64,000 nt of DNA, taken from positions 426,049 through 490,048 of the forward strand of contig NW_025064895.1 of NCBI RefSeq assembly GCF_019112545.1. The letters run 5' to 3'. A model generated the notes under the pieces. It had not been told where the DNA came from. It was given only the letters and a program-made list of their open reading frames with translations, and did no database searches. Origin of the DNA: Guyanagaster necrorhizus (Eukaryota > Basidiomycota > Agaricomycetes > Agaricales > Physalacriaceae). This document shows positions 11,989 to 23,387 of the stretch, piece by piece (within the stretch, counting starts at the first letter, position 1; each line of letters opens with the position of its first letter). The position numbers were made by a program, and so were the translations under genes.

Positions 11989-14199
11989 TCAATACGCTAC
12001 ATATGCGACACAGAGAAGGGGGAAACCGGCATAAAGGCCAAGCCAAAAGACGACGTTTCCAAGCATCTGGTTCTGCTTGATGACAGGCATTCGACTCAGC
12101 ACGATGAGGGGTATTTGTATTAGCTGTAGAAGGAATAGGTACATCCTGGGACCAGCATTAGTCCAGAGGTAAGCCAAAGCTAAAAGAAACGAGACCTTAT
12201 TTTCTGTGTGACGACGACCATCACGAGTTCGTGTACACATGCACTCAAGAAAAAGGTGATGAACATGGCAGACGATCGAGACAGCTTATAGCTGGCCATC
12301 GTCGAGGCATAGACATGACGCAGAAGGAACATGTACACTGGCTTGTTCCATTTCCGAGAAAATTCATCCCAGGACGCGGAATTCCACCTATAGAGCAAAG
12401 ACCTACATAAAATTTGGTCTTATCCTGACAAATCGGCGCTCACTAGGCGAAAAGAGGGATCAGTAAGGGTTGGCATTCGCAAAGACAACATACCCAATCT
12501 TCGTAGAATTGTCGGTCAGCGAAACTAGGTCAAGGTAAGAACACGCTACATGGCATCTTTTAGCACTTACTATGAAAGCTCGGCAAAAGCATTACATATA
12601 CATTCTGTAGAAAGTAAAGTTGTAGCTCTTATTCAGATACTGATCACTGACCGAAAATGATATAGAAAAGAAGGAGATAAGCCAGCATAAATGGCAAAGA
12701 AAGGTCGAGCAGTGACCGAAAAAAAGATCCAGTCGTTTCGGTCTTTGGTAGGATGAAAGTCTCGGTGACTGAGTATAGGAGCGCAAAGGTACCAAATGTT
12801 GCCGTCTATGAGTGCAGTTATCAGCACAAACATGGAGCGGCGAAGCAGAGAGCTACCGTTTTCTCGAAGATGTACAATGGCCGAATTCTGTAACCCAGGT
12901 CAGAAACTGGTGTACGGTCTATAGAAAGCTGGTGTAACTTGTCTGTTCTCGGATACTCCAGCTCATACACCAAGGTAGGGATTAATTGATACACGGAGAA
13001 GTTTTTGAACGTGATGTTATTGGGCCAGACAATATATTCCGGCCCAGGACTCTTGAGTTCCCCTTGAAGTTCGGAATATTCTTTTGCGAGATCCGAGATG
13101 TACTCGCTTGGGTGATCGATAAGCGGATGAGGATCAAACATGGACGGAATGATCTCGGCGGTAGTCTTCTGCTTAACGTTCTCCGCGGTCACTGCAACTA
13201 GACGCCTTCGAATCACCGCCGCCGCATTTGCATCAACATAGGAACCTTGCATCCCAATAGGAACCGGAGGTGTCCTGACTGGGGAAGATGTGGATGTGTC
13301 GGTATCCGAGCAGGCCGGACTTGGAGAACTGTCCCCCGTTCGACGGGCAGCGGCATCTTCGAGTGCCTTCTCCCAGCCGCCAACCAGGTCAGTGGCTTGT
13401 CGCAGTTGATCAAGTATGACTTGCGATTGTTCGGTGATGTGTTGCAAGTACCCGTTCACTGACATGTAGGAGTGCATCTTCATAATCATAACCTGGACAG
13501 GGGAAGGGTAAGTCGGAGACTGTTTGAGAGTAATAAATGGGCATGCGTACAAGAGAATGTAGAGTCAAGAATCCAGACTGAACCCACGGCCATTGGCTAT
13601 ACGACGATATAAATTGAATAGATAGTGTCGGCCGACAGGGAGCGAGGTACAGACCGGTTGAAAGTCCACGTCACAGCGGTGAAGAGAATGAGCGTTTGAA
13701 TAGTATGCTGAATGAAAACCCCCGTCCAGTAGTATCGGATCCAACCCTTGCTGATAGCTTTCGCGAAAGGGACGCAGATGATAGTACTTCCTACCAGGGC
13801 CGCATCGCTCAGTGCAAGAGTAATGGCATCCTTGGAGAGAAGAGTGGCGAATCGAAAATTGAGAGGAGCGCCGCTAGATTCGTAGCTGTTTATATATGTC
13901 CTGACCATGAAGATGAATATAGATATCCAAAACAAAGAAAAGAACCCCTGCTCGCGAATTAGATGATAGATTCTTCAGTAAAACATAGCACATACGCGAA
14001 ATTCGTTACTACCAGACAGTTCATTATTTGTGTCGAAGTGGGAATTTCTGGGAGCAAAGGTGATCAGGGCCCTCAGTTTCTTGGACGTCCTGGAACGAAA
14101 GGGTTTGGAAACGTAGAGAGTGCCATCCTGGGTCTCGAATCCTCCACTCGCTGTCCGTGATGTTACTGAGGCCTTTGAGATGGCATCTAAAGGCATCAT
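11989..14199 (-). CDS. ARE2: Sterol O-acyltransferase (Are1/Are2, ACAT type)
   Basis: MBOAT-family ER enzyme that esterifies ergosterol with acyl-CoA for storage in lipid droplets. In order: a TSRTASGGFETQDGTLYVSK N-terminal segment; several membrane helices (FWISIFIFMVRTYI, LVGSTIICVPFAKA, WTGVFIQHTIQTL); a loop of about 130 Ser/Pro-rich residues; then RWNSASWDEFSRKWNKPV, the equivalent of the FYxDWWN motif; and the active-site His in LSACVHELVM. The end WLGLYAGFPLLCVAYVAY is typical. About nine exons. A frame continues upstream to 14475, but I start at 14199 because a TATA-like CATATAAAG lies about 50 bases upstream and the RED/IK first exons occupy 14365-14483 on the other strand. Confidence 0.92.
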
Positions 14200-14247
14200 G
14201 GAAGTTGAAGCAGAAAGAAAACAAAAGAGACCGAGAGCGCACACGGG

Positions 14248-14256
14248 CTTTATATG
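14248..14256 (-). promoter_or_regulatory. TATA-like element of the sterol acyltransferase gene
   Basis: CATATAAAG on the minus strand, about 50 bases before the chosen ATG at 14199. It supports that start over the in-frame ATG at 14475. Confidence 0.45.
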
Positions 14257-14364
14257 CCCTTGAATGAATGGCAAGTGAGGGGAGATGTGTACATTTGCTT
14301 GGCACTTCCCCTGAGTCCAAATCTTGTCCGGCCCCCATTTGGTAATTGATTTCCTCTGACCGCT

Positions 14365-15829
14365 ATGGACCAAGTATGCCTTTTCATCTTTTCTGTTTTC
14401 GCAGTGTGCTGAAGCATTCATAGGACTCGTTTCGACAACTTTTGAATAATTCATCGGGGGCTGCAACATCATCAAGACGTGGGGTAAAACAGTACGTCGG
14501 GCATGGTCACTACATTGCCGGGGTTCTCACATATGTTCGTTAGGGCTAAGACCATCAGTGCCTCTGAGCCTGCATTCAAACCGCGGAAAGTGAAGAAGGA
14601 AGCAAAGTACCGGGACCGTGCGGCTGAGCGGAGAGTCGGCGGTGGGAATGACTATGCACAGGTGCGTGTTTTCGCAATACCATAGCCAAGCTCTCACAGA
14701 GTACAGGTTGAAGCTATCCTGGAGGATTTCGATAAACGTACCGCTGACCAGGGTAAAGATGTAGTGAGGTCTATCGGTTGGCTGTTCCATTCAGGCGCAC
14801 TGACAACTACCAGGTCGACGCGCAACGCGGCTACCTCGGCGGAGATAGCGACCATACCATTCTCGTCAAGGGGCTTGACGTGGCATTACTCGAACAAAAC
14901 AAGAACGCCGCTGCAGCTTCGGTAGATGATGATACGCTTGAGAAGGCTTTCTTGGGGGAGACTCCAGAATCTACAGTGCGCAAGAAGCGCACTCGCGAGG
15001 ACATCGTTCGCGAATTGAAGGCTAAGCGGCCGAAAACAGGTGATTCACAACAACCTCCAGTCATAACCGATGCACCATTACCAAACAATAAGTTCAAACC
15101 CATCGGATTCAAACCAATAAATCAGGGCGATGTTGACGCTAAGAAGAAGAAAAAGAGGCGAAAAATCGAGACTATGGCAAAGACGGAAGAAAAACCTCAG
15201 AGTACACCATCTGAGCCTCCCAAAGAATCCCCCAAGCCACGATCCGCACGAAAACTGGAACCCGAGCCTGAACCTGAGCTCCCAGAAGATTTTGATATCT
15301 TCGAGGGTGCTGGCGAATATGAAGGTTTGGATGTCAGCGATGACGATTCTGGTAACGATATATCCCCTCTCAGAGACGATACCTCATCTCCGGGAGACGC
15401 ACTATTAAACAGACCCGGCGGTTGGTTTAACGATGATCTACAACCTCCGTTCGCTTCTCAACCCAAGTCACCTCTGGATGTGGTTCTATCACCCACCCCA
15501 ATTCCACTGCCCTCCGTCCCTGACGAAGATGAGGAGGAAGACAATGACGATGGCCCGGTACGACTGGAGCCTCTTGAGAACTCCTCTCTTCCTTCCATCA
15601 AGGACTTTTTGTTGATGGACCAGTCTGCTGAGAAGAGGCGAAAACGGAAGAAAAAGGGCAAAGACGCGAAAGACGCAGTCGATGAATCGAAGAAGCTAAA
15701 TCCACAGGCAAAGGCTGACCGAGATTACAAAAGGTCAAGTTTCCTTTTTACGCACTGTAACTTATCTGACATGTATATCATAGCAGGTTAAAATCATATC
15801 AGGACAAAAGAGTTGCTGGAAAGTCATAG
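14365..15829 (+). CDS. IK: RED/IK spliceosome-associated protein
   Basis: RED_N-domain splicing factor, partner of Smu1 in the spliceosomal B complex. I rebuilt the 5' end from splice sites. Exon 1 is only 9 bases (MDQ, 14365-14373). Exon 2 is 14424-14483 (DSFRQLLNNSSGAA). Exon 3 is 14551-14661, with AFKPRKVKKEAKYRDRAAER and GGGNDYAQ. Exon 4 is 14707-14763 and the large exon starts at 14814 with VDAQRGYLGGDSDHT, then LVKGLDVALLEQNK, both family hallmarks. The rest is Lys-, Glu- and Pro-rich and probably disordered. The last exon restores KRLKSYQDKRVAGKS and the stop at 15827. It is shorter than human RED and lacks the Arg-Glu/Asp repeat, as expected for fungi. Stop codons of this gene and ZW10 lie 35 bases apart. 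Confidence 0.88.
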
Positions 15830-15864
15830 AACGTTTGAATAGCTTGCTATATAATACAGGTCCA

Positions 15865-18840
15865 TCATGAATCTGATCGGTTGGGATGCCCTTGCAACAG
15901 CTTGTTAATGGTAATAGTTCGTAGATTCGTGTCCGCAAATAGAGCGCGAACGAGTCTCACAAGTTCATCAACCTCAAAGTCCACTAAAGCCCCTGCCTCG
16001 AATAAATATGTTGTGTCTGCCATGGATGCTTCCTGTCCAAGAGATCAGCATGCCGGCGGTATTCTAAGATGAAAAAACACTGACTAAAAGCTCTGATAGA
16101 TAAGAATACTTCAACCATGATGGCGCATATGCTACCACAAAAGACGGCTGATAATTGTTTAGTAAAACAGCAGAAAAGGACGTAGGCACAACAGAGACAT
16201 ACCTGTTCCGGATCCTCAACGAATAGACCTTCAAGAGCATGAAGAATACGACATAGCTCTGCCAACCGCCCTGACTCTACTTCTGGGATATCAGGCAGGG
16301 CAAGAATATCCACCAAGACCCTTGAGAGCGCAGCCTCCGTCACAGATCCGATAGCCATGTAATATTTACTCTTCGTGAGAATCCCCTTCCAAAGTTGCGC
16401 AAGGCGCTTGATGTCTTGCAAAACTCTGTTGAGGGCCGCTTCACATTCGTCATATCGGTCCTGGTCTCCCGTGTACGTAAACCCTACAGCACCATCCTTA
16501 ATGATTTCATCGACCGACTGTCTGTATTGTTCCTACATACAAGAACGAATCGGTCGAAAATGACAGGCGCGAGAATTGTGTCTGGTGACTTACAATGGTA
16601 TCATCCAGCCAACTGTTGCCCAGAATCTTCAAGCATTCCCGGGACTCTTGCATTCGCTCTTCGACGGTACCCGCGTCAATTCGTTCCAGCTCTTGACTGA
16701 GATACAGGCAGTCATTCGAAAACCGCAGTGGAGCATCCACCGCAGTCTTCAGTTCTCCACTGAACACCACAGGATACAGTGCTTTGTAGAGATCCACAAC
16801 CGATGGCGCCGTTTGCAACAGAAGATTTCCTATGGGCGACTTTGATGACGGAAAAATATTGGAAGCGGCCAACTCCGCCCCTTCATTGAGGATGTCTTCA
16901 ACAATCTTGAGTATCTCCATCACCTGTCCCGAAACTAAGTAAGTCTCCGTCAAAGTGAGCTTGGGTGGCCGCTTTTCCGGCAGTTTGTGGGGAACAACGC
17001 GTGCTGCCGTCTTCTGAGAGCTCATACGAGAGTTCCCGTTAGCTCCCTCATTGCATTTACTCATCGCCTTTGCCGATGTGTCAGCAGCTCCGTGGGATGC
17101 GACAGAAGGAACAGGAGGAGCAGGATCGTCCGTGGGCATGTCACCCCAAGGATCGTCCCAAGCCGTCTCTTCAGGAAGGGCCTCGGAAGACTGGTCCTCA
17201 TCATTCCAACCCCAAGCGTCTCCGGGATCATCCTCATTGTCACCATTTCCTTGCTTTCCGTCATCCTCCTCCATGTCAATTTCGTCATCGAATTCCCAGC
17301 CATTTCCATTTGACTCCAAACCTTCGATGTCACTTTCTGTTCGAGCCTTCTCCTCTCTGTTGTCAAATCCCCATGCGTCTTCATCGCCCGCAGGGGCGCT
17401 ATCATCGGCCTGTACTGGGACAACAGTAGGCTGGCGACTTTCCGTCTGTAATTCAACTTCCATAGTGAGAACGCCGTATTTATTGCGGGGCGACATGATG
17501 AGAACTCTTGACGCGTCCAAAATCTGAAGTCTTCTTCGCCGTTCGTAGTGTCCAGCCACGCCTTCCGCCCAACTGTGTATTAAATTGTCATGTTGATCGC
17601 CTCCAAGAATGCCTATGATGAATTTGGCTTCAAATTCAACGGCGCACCGGACGAGATCAATGAAGGGAGGAAGCTGATTGAAGGAAGATGGCAAGGCGGG
17701 CATCAAAAGGTTGTTGAGAACACTGAGACTAAGTGGTTTGCATAGCGACTGGGGAAATTGAACCTGTTGGTGCTGAGGGAGGAAGAGAAAGAGGTGGGTG
17801 GAAAGGAAGGACAAGACATTCGACAGGCCGTCAATTTTGTTCTTCCCCGAAGAATGGACGCAAGAGATTTCGTTCGCTGATACGATGATGGAGATGTCTT
17901 CTCGGAGTATACGGTCCACGTAGTTTGTCATGAGGTCGCGTCGTAGAATGTTAAGGTAGTTCACCAAAGCCTGTTCAGACAGAGAGGATAGCAGGTGTGA
18001 AAGTTTCAGTACTGTCTCCGCTTGTCGAACTTGCACAGAGGGTCGGACGATTAAGGATTCTGGAGACACGGATATGATTCTGGTATATGCCTCACCCAGT
18101 TGATCCTCAATGCGAGCTTTTGCAGAACGGAATTTGTTCTAGTTCCAATGAGAATCACAAATCTGACACGAAAATAACAGTAGGCACCTTGAGGTCGACA
18201 AGAACATCACTGTGCGTCAATGGCAGAGGAACATCGGTAAGTAATACCTCCACTTCCTTGCAAGCGGCCACAGCGTCTGGAAGCTTTCCAGCATTTACCA
18301 GACTGTCCAAAGATTCGAGTTCCGTTCGACACCGCAATAAATGAGACAGGCAGCCATGGAGAACTTCTGCATCCGCGTTTTCTTGCGCCAAGGTTACATG
18401 CTCCGTAAGAGAGTGTATTAGCGTCGGTATCAGGCCTGTCTAGTGAAATAGGTCAACGATGAAATCACAGAAATGGCGACTATTCACCTCTGGTCGTGAC
18501 AACTTGTCAGAGAGACCGTCGATCTCCCTGGTTAAGGACTGCAGACGTGTCTGCAGAGACTTGGCTGACGCTAGCTGTTGTTCAAATTTTGGAAAGTCCT
18601 CATGGATACGCTCGTGTATGCGTTTCTGAGGAGGCGCATGAGTGACAGATGTGTATGCCTTGAAGAATATTGAGTGACCTTGGTTGCGTATATAATGTCG
18701 TTGAGTTCTTGGATCCACGACGACGCCAGCGCCGCATTCAGCGACTCGTTCGTCGCAGCGTCGATTTTGTTGAGAATGCTAGATGAGACATCCTGGGGAA
18801 GGGCCCTCCGAGGGAGATGGGAGGGAATGAGAAACGCCAT
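15865..18840 (-). CDS. ZW10: ZW10 / Dsl1-family tethering and kinetochore protein
   Basis: Subunit of the NRZ (Dsl1) tether for Golgi-to-ER vesicles and, in animals, of the RZZ kinetochore complex. The N-terminal helical part begins MAFLIPSHLPRRALPQDV and has the coiled-coil stretch ERIHEDFPKFEQQLASAK. The middle exon of about 520 codons includes FEAKFIIGILGG and a long acidic Trp-Gly/Asp linker (DAWGWNDEDQSSE, DDPWGDMP). The C-terminal half reads YLVSGQVMEILKIVEDILNE and NIFPSSKSPIGNLLLQTAPS, and ends FEVDELVRLVRALFADT. About eight exons. I start at 18840 (MAF, as in relatives) rather than the in-frame ATG at 18936, which would overlap the EMC5 first exon. Confidence 0.88.
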
Positions 18841-18889
18841 GACGGTGTGGCCACCGACGCGTTCCACGTGTTCCTTGCTTTCTGCCACC
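18841..18889. promoter_or_regulatory. 49-base gap between divergent ZW10 and EMC5 start codons
   Basis: The two ATGs face away from each other with only 49 bases between them. Both genes must share control DNA, or each must have promoter elements inside the other's transcript. No TATA box is visible in the gap. Confidence 0.7.
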
Positions 18890-19394
18890 ATGTCGCTTCT
18901 TGGCCGTACGTTCCTTTTCATCGCTACGGTGGCCATTTTTCATGGTAATGACAATATTGTATAGACATAATATACACATCCTGACGTCCCCGCCATAGCT
19001 GCATTTTCTACGTATGAACGTGAGAACTACTTCAATGTCCCTCAGCATACCCCGTAACATATTGGCAGACCTTTCACATCTGAAAGCCTTGGAACGACCC
19101 GAGGGACAGTTACCGCAGGATGTGAGTGGAATTGTATCTTTGGCTATACGTTTGCTCAATCACGGCCTAGATTGTAATTGAAACATTCGTGGCGTTGGCA
19201 CTCGGAATTCTGGGGGCATCCCTTAACGCCTCACCTTTGAAAGAGATAACATGGGCGAGCGAAATGGATAAGCGGTAGGTTTCACAATTCTTTTCAGCTC
19301 AGCGTCTTTAATCACAGACAGGTCAATCGACGAAATGGACGCCAGACCAAGTTTTGCCAGCTATGTAAATCGCGGAAAGAATATTCTGTCATAG
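18890..19394 (+). CDS. EMC5: ER membrane protein complex subunit 5 (EMC5/MMGT)
   Basis: Small two-helix subunit of the ER membrane insertase EMC. Five exons, 101 residues: 18890-18944, a 21-base microexon 18999-19019, 19069-19121, 19171-19274 and 19322-19394; the exon lengths sum to 306 bases, in frame. The product begins MSLLGRTFLFIATVAIFHAA, the first helix, then STYEHLSHLKALERPEG. The second helix is ETFVALALGILGASLNASP, followed by the family signature LKEITWASEMDKRSIDEMD. No single frame covers the gene, so a plain ORF scan misses it. The start context CCACCATGTC is good. Its stop codon lies 57 bases from that of the convergent RFC3 gene. Confidence 0.93.
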
Positions 19395-19451
19395 TACTGA
19401 TTATCTTTATTGCATGATGAAAATATTTATGGGAATGGTAAGTAAGCATTG

Positions 19452-20812
19452 TTACTTGGCCGACAACTCTACCGCATTCTTGAAAGCACTGAGGAGCGCC
19501 GTCAGCTGTATCTTTTCGCTTCCACCAGTGGACAAGCGATGCCTGCAAGGCAGTCAGTACGGGACACGACATATACAGCTGAACATACTCTGTTGTTGCG
19601 AGATGATCAAGGAGATAGATACGAGCAGTTGGCTTCAAATCGATGCCCTCAATGAACTCATAAGCTCCAGTAATGAGGTCCTGCAACGCCAATCCTCGCT
19701 CAATTTTCATCGCAGAAATCACTGAACAGTTATCAGTCAGGATTCGCAGAGCAGATGTCCAGATACGAACTTTGATAAGAAGTCGTGAATTCATCGGAGA
19801 GCATAGATTTTACAATGGTTTCGACGTCAGCGGGATGTGGACTCCCAGTACAGTTGTAGATTTCGGTTTCACTGATAATGTCATAGGCTGCATGACACGC
19901 CTGTAAAACATTGAGTGCCCTACGCATGTCCCCCTTTGAAAGCTTTAGCAGAGCCTTCTTGCCGTCATCTGTAAGATGAACTCTAGAAAAGCATCAGAAC
20001 AATATAATAGTGCAATGAGTAGATAATACACACTTCTCGGCCTCCACCACTGTCATCAATCTCTTCTGTACCTGATCTATAGGAAGAGGCGAAAATCGAA
20101 AGCGCGTACAACGACTCTGAATAGCTGGTGCAATCTTGTTGACGTAGTTGCAAATGATGCAGAATCGGACGTTCTTGGTATACTGTTCAATTACTCGACG
20201 AAGGGCTGCTTGGGCTGCTTGGGTCATCATGTCTGCCTCGTCAAGAACAATAAGCTTGTAGCCCTTAGAGAACAGAGTACGCGTCTCCGCGAACTGTTTG
20301 ATCTGCTCGCGGACAACGTCAATACCACGTTCATCTGACGCGTTGAGCTACACAAATGACTGATGAGTTGGCCGAACACAAGGTGGTACAACTTACTTCC
20401 AGGATTTGTTTCCGATAGTCAGGCCCATATATACGACGTGCGACTGCTAATATAGTGGATGTCTTGCCGGTGCCAGGGGGTCCATAGAACAAAAGATGAG
20501 GTAGACGATTCTTTTCGATGAATTTTTCGACTGGGATCAGGGTCAGGGAAATTCAACCATGGATGTTGAAACCGCGCACTAGTGCTGGTTATGTCCTTGT
20601 GCGAGACAACGTCACTCAAAGTAACCGGGCGGTACTTTTCCACCCTAAATGCTACTATATGAGAACTGTCACTACTGCTCATGAGCTGCTCACCATGGCA
20701 GGTTGTCATTGTCATAAGGCCCGGCGTCGCTACCGACAGCCTTGCCCTTGCCCTTGACAGAGGTAGGTATGGCGTTAACATCCACCATTTCGGTGTCCTC
20801 GTCGTAAAGCAT
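19452..20812 (-). CDS. RFC3: Replication factor C small subunit (yeast Rfc3, human RFC5)
   Basis: AAA+ subunit of the clamp loader that opens PCNA rings on DNA. The start is [16 protein letters not shown] at 20812. After a linker comes [20 protein letters not shown], the RFC box. The Walker [11 protein letters not shown] and [17 protein letters not shown] follow, then Walker [10 protein letters not shown], sensor and arginine region ([20 protein letters not shown]) and the SRC motif [12 protein letters not shown]. The C-terminal collar has [14 protein letters not shown] and YNCTGSPHP, and ends [11 protein letters not shown] with the stop at 19452. The YNCTG and LPW features match the Rfc3/RFC5 group rather than Rfc2 or Rfc4. 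About eight exons. Shares a 151-base divergent promoter with MBP1. Confidence 0.94.
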
Positions 20813-20845
20813 TGCAGGGCCAATGAGTGATTTTGTGAAAAGAGT

Positions 20846-20925
20846 ACGCGTCGACGCGAGAGCGCGAGCTAATTTGACTTTCCCACGAAGTTATTTATTT
20901 ATTTTGTTTAGTCCTAACCTCGCGT
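20846..20925. promoter_or_regulatory. Cluster of MCB-like sites between RFC3 and MBP1
   Basis: The 151-base gap contains a perfect MCB, ACGCGT (20846-20851), then ACGCGA (20854-20859), AGCGCGAG just after it, and TCGCGT (20920-20925, ACGCGA on the other strand). ACGCGT is the known binding site of the fungal MBF complex at G1/S genes. Use at this locus is inferred. Confidence 0.6.
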
Positions 20926-20963
20926 GTCGCGCCCGAAGTGGCACCTTGCAGACAACACCGGCG

Positions 20964-23387
20964 ATGATGCAGTCGGGTCGACAAGCCCCCAACCAGCCGC
21001 CTGTGAAAATCTATAATGCAGTCTACTCGTCAGTCCAGGTACGCTTTTCTGACGTTGCGATGGGTACGTGCTAATTGAGCACAGGTATATGAGTGCATGA
21101 TCAGAGGGATTGCTGTCATGCGCAGACGCGGCGACTCGTTCGTGAACGCGACCCAGATCCTCAAAGTAGCTGGCGTTGACAAAGGACGGCGGACGAAGAT
21201 CCTTGAAAAAGAGATCCTTCCAGGAAAACACGAAATCGTCCAGGGTGGATATGGCAAATACCAAGGCACCTGGTATGCATCGTCCGTTGTTGACCCTCGT
21301 TTCCTTGCTTATTATCTGCTCAGGATTCCACTTGAAAGAGGCCGAGATATCGCTTTGCAGTACGGTGTTGCCCCCTTGCTAGCGCCTTTGTTCGATTTCA
21401 CACCCAGCACCAACTCTCTTGCCGCTCTTCCAGTGTCGACTCCTAATATCAACTCGGTATCGCCTAGACCTCTCTCTGCGTCATCATCTTATTCATCAAT
21501 ACCGTCCAATACGGCGACGAACAACTACATGGCAGGAATGCCATCCGCGCTTGCTCCGCCTCCGATAATGCCAGGTTCTGCTCTTCGACTCCTCAATCAA
21601 GGTCGCGCCCAAGGACTCTTCACACCTTCAACATCCGCTGTTTCTGCAGCGAGACCAGGCTACAAGTCCCCCAATACCTTTTCACAGTCTCCGTTCTCGC
21701 AAACCCCTCCGCCATTGTCACAGCCGCTGAAAAGAAATCGTTCGGAGGATGCACACACAGAGATGAATGCTCCGGAACCTCAAGCAGCTACTGAAGATGG
21801 ACCATCGCCGACGAAACGCGCCCGAAAAGATCCCACGCCTCCTGTACTTGTCCCAGATAAACGGCTGGTCCGTCTCGCCACCAAACCATCTGTTCCACGA
21901 AACATCGATCCTTCCATACCACTGAAAGATACGCGTCGCGCTGCCGTTGTCACCTCGATATGCCAATCCGATGCCCCAGTTCCCGTTATGACTCTATTAA
22001 ATGACATCGCTCCTATACCTGGCTCTAATTCAATCGAAGTCGATACTATTCTTGATGACCAAGGTCATTCTGCCCTACATCTTGCATGTGCATTGTCGCG
22101 CCTTTCTACTGTTCAAGCACTGCTATCATCGGGTGCAGACGTACATCGAGGCAATCATCTCGGAGAGACTCCGCTGATACGAACAATCCTTTCCACGCAT
22201 TCATATGATGCGCAATCTCTTCCACAGTTACTTTCGTATGGACTATCACAATCTATCATGACTTTGGACACATCCAGAAAGAGCGTTCTTCACCATATCG
22301 TTGCGCTAGCTGGCGTAAACGGTCGTGCGGTGGTAGCGCGGTATTACCTGGATCAGATATTTTTATGGATTGCCAAGGAAGATAGCGATTTTGCTAAGAT
22401 TGTGGATTTACAAGATGAGCACGGTGACACAGCCCTCAACATTGCAGCCCGAGTGGGTAGTAGGACGTTGGTTCGCACACTCGTTGACGTCGGCGCAAAC
22501 AAAATGCTGATGAACAAGTTGGGCCTTAGGCCGGGTGATTTTGGCGTCGAAAGCGAGGTAATGTTTTTCATCACCCTTGATTCATTTGCTCATTCTTTTC
22601 AGGAGCTGAGTGGAGGACCCAAACCGGAAGATATCCTTGCGACGCTACGATCCGTACCTCCCGTACCAGTGCAGAAGTCTCAAGATGTTATTGCGGACAT
22701 GACCAACATGATACAATCGTTGTCTACGGAGTTCCAAACAGAGATAAAGAGTAAGCAGGACGCATTAGATGTGACACAAGCTCATCTACGCGCTGCGACG
22801 CGTGAGCTGAGCGAACAGCGGAAACAAATTCAAATGTGGCAGGGTCGTTGCGCAGAGCTAGACATGCTGGCTCAGCGCGTACGAAATGTGGAACATGCGA
22901 TCGAGGATGAGGTGCAGTTCGACTGGACGGGTCGTGGCGGCGAGAGTGAAGGAGTGGAGGACAAGAGCCCGGCGTTCCGCTACAGAGGACCTTCGTCCAC
23001 GATGACTGGAACTCAGGCTCCGGTCGTCACTATTGATGTGGATCCGCCCATGCCTTCTGGTGATTCTGTTGCGTCGTTGATCAGATTAAGGCGGTTGAAG
23101 ATGTGGCACGAGAAGATGGAGGAGATAACGGAGCAACGAATGAAGGGATTAAGAGGCGCAAGTGCAGAAAAAGAGTTCATGTGCCGAAAAATTGTTGCAC
23201 TTTGCACAGGCATAGGTGTTGACAAGGTTGAGGACATGCTTGATAGTTTGCTTGTTGCCGTGGAAAGTGAAGCCCAAGTTGTCGATATCGGTCGGGTGTC
23301 GGGATTTATGCAAAAGGTGCAGGTCTTCCCTTTTTACTCATCTATAATGCTAACGGGATTTCTCAGGTTCGAGATGGCATAATCTAA
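20964..23387 (+). CDS. MBP1: APSES/ankyrin transcription factor, DNA-binding subunit of MBF
   Basis: Cell-cycle transcription factor of the Mbp1/Res1 type. Exon 1 (20964-21038) encodes MMQSGRQAPNQPPVKIYNAV. The KilA-N/APSES domain follows: YECMIRGIAVMRRRGDSFVN, ATQILKVAGVDKGRRTKILE, GGYGKYQGTWY, about residues 15-110. A Pro/Ser-rich linker with basic KRARK leads to ankyrin repeats (GHSALHLACALSRLSTVQAL, HGDTALNIAARVG) at about 340-480. A coiled coil comes next (QAHLRAATRELSEQRKQIQM), then the C-terminal Swi6-binding type region. The last exon has seven codons including the stop (23367-23387). A 45-base intron at 22558-22602 is a multiple of three with no stop, so it hides inside the open frame. 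Without it the protein is about 760 residues. Confidence 0.93.

Noticed and set aside
14200..14475. N-terminal extension of the sterol acyltransferase from an ATG at 14475
   Set aside because: It overlaps the RED first exons on the other strand, lies upstream of a TATA-like element, and its residues do not resemble family N-termini.
14503..14550. RED start at 14503 (frame beginning MVTTLPGF)
   Set aside because: Splicing 14365-14373, 14424-14483 and 14551 onward gives MDQDSFRQLL, the expected conserved start; the 14484-14550 stretch has intron borders.
17051..17527. Plus-strand frame of 158 codons inside ZW10
   Set aside because: Shadow of the acidic, Ser-rich ZW10 linker; low-complexity composition explains its length.
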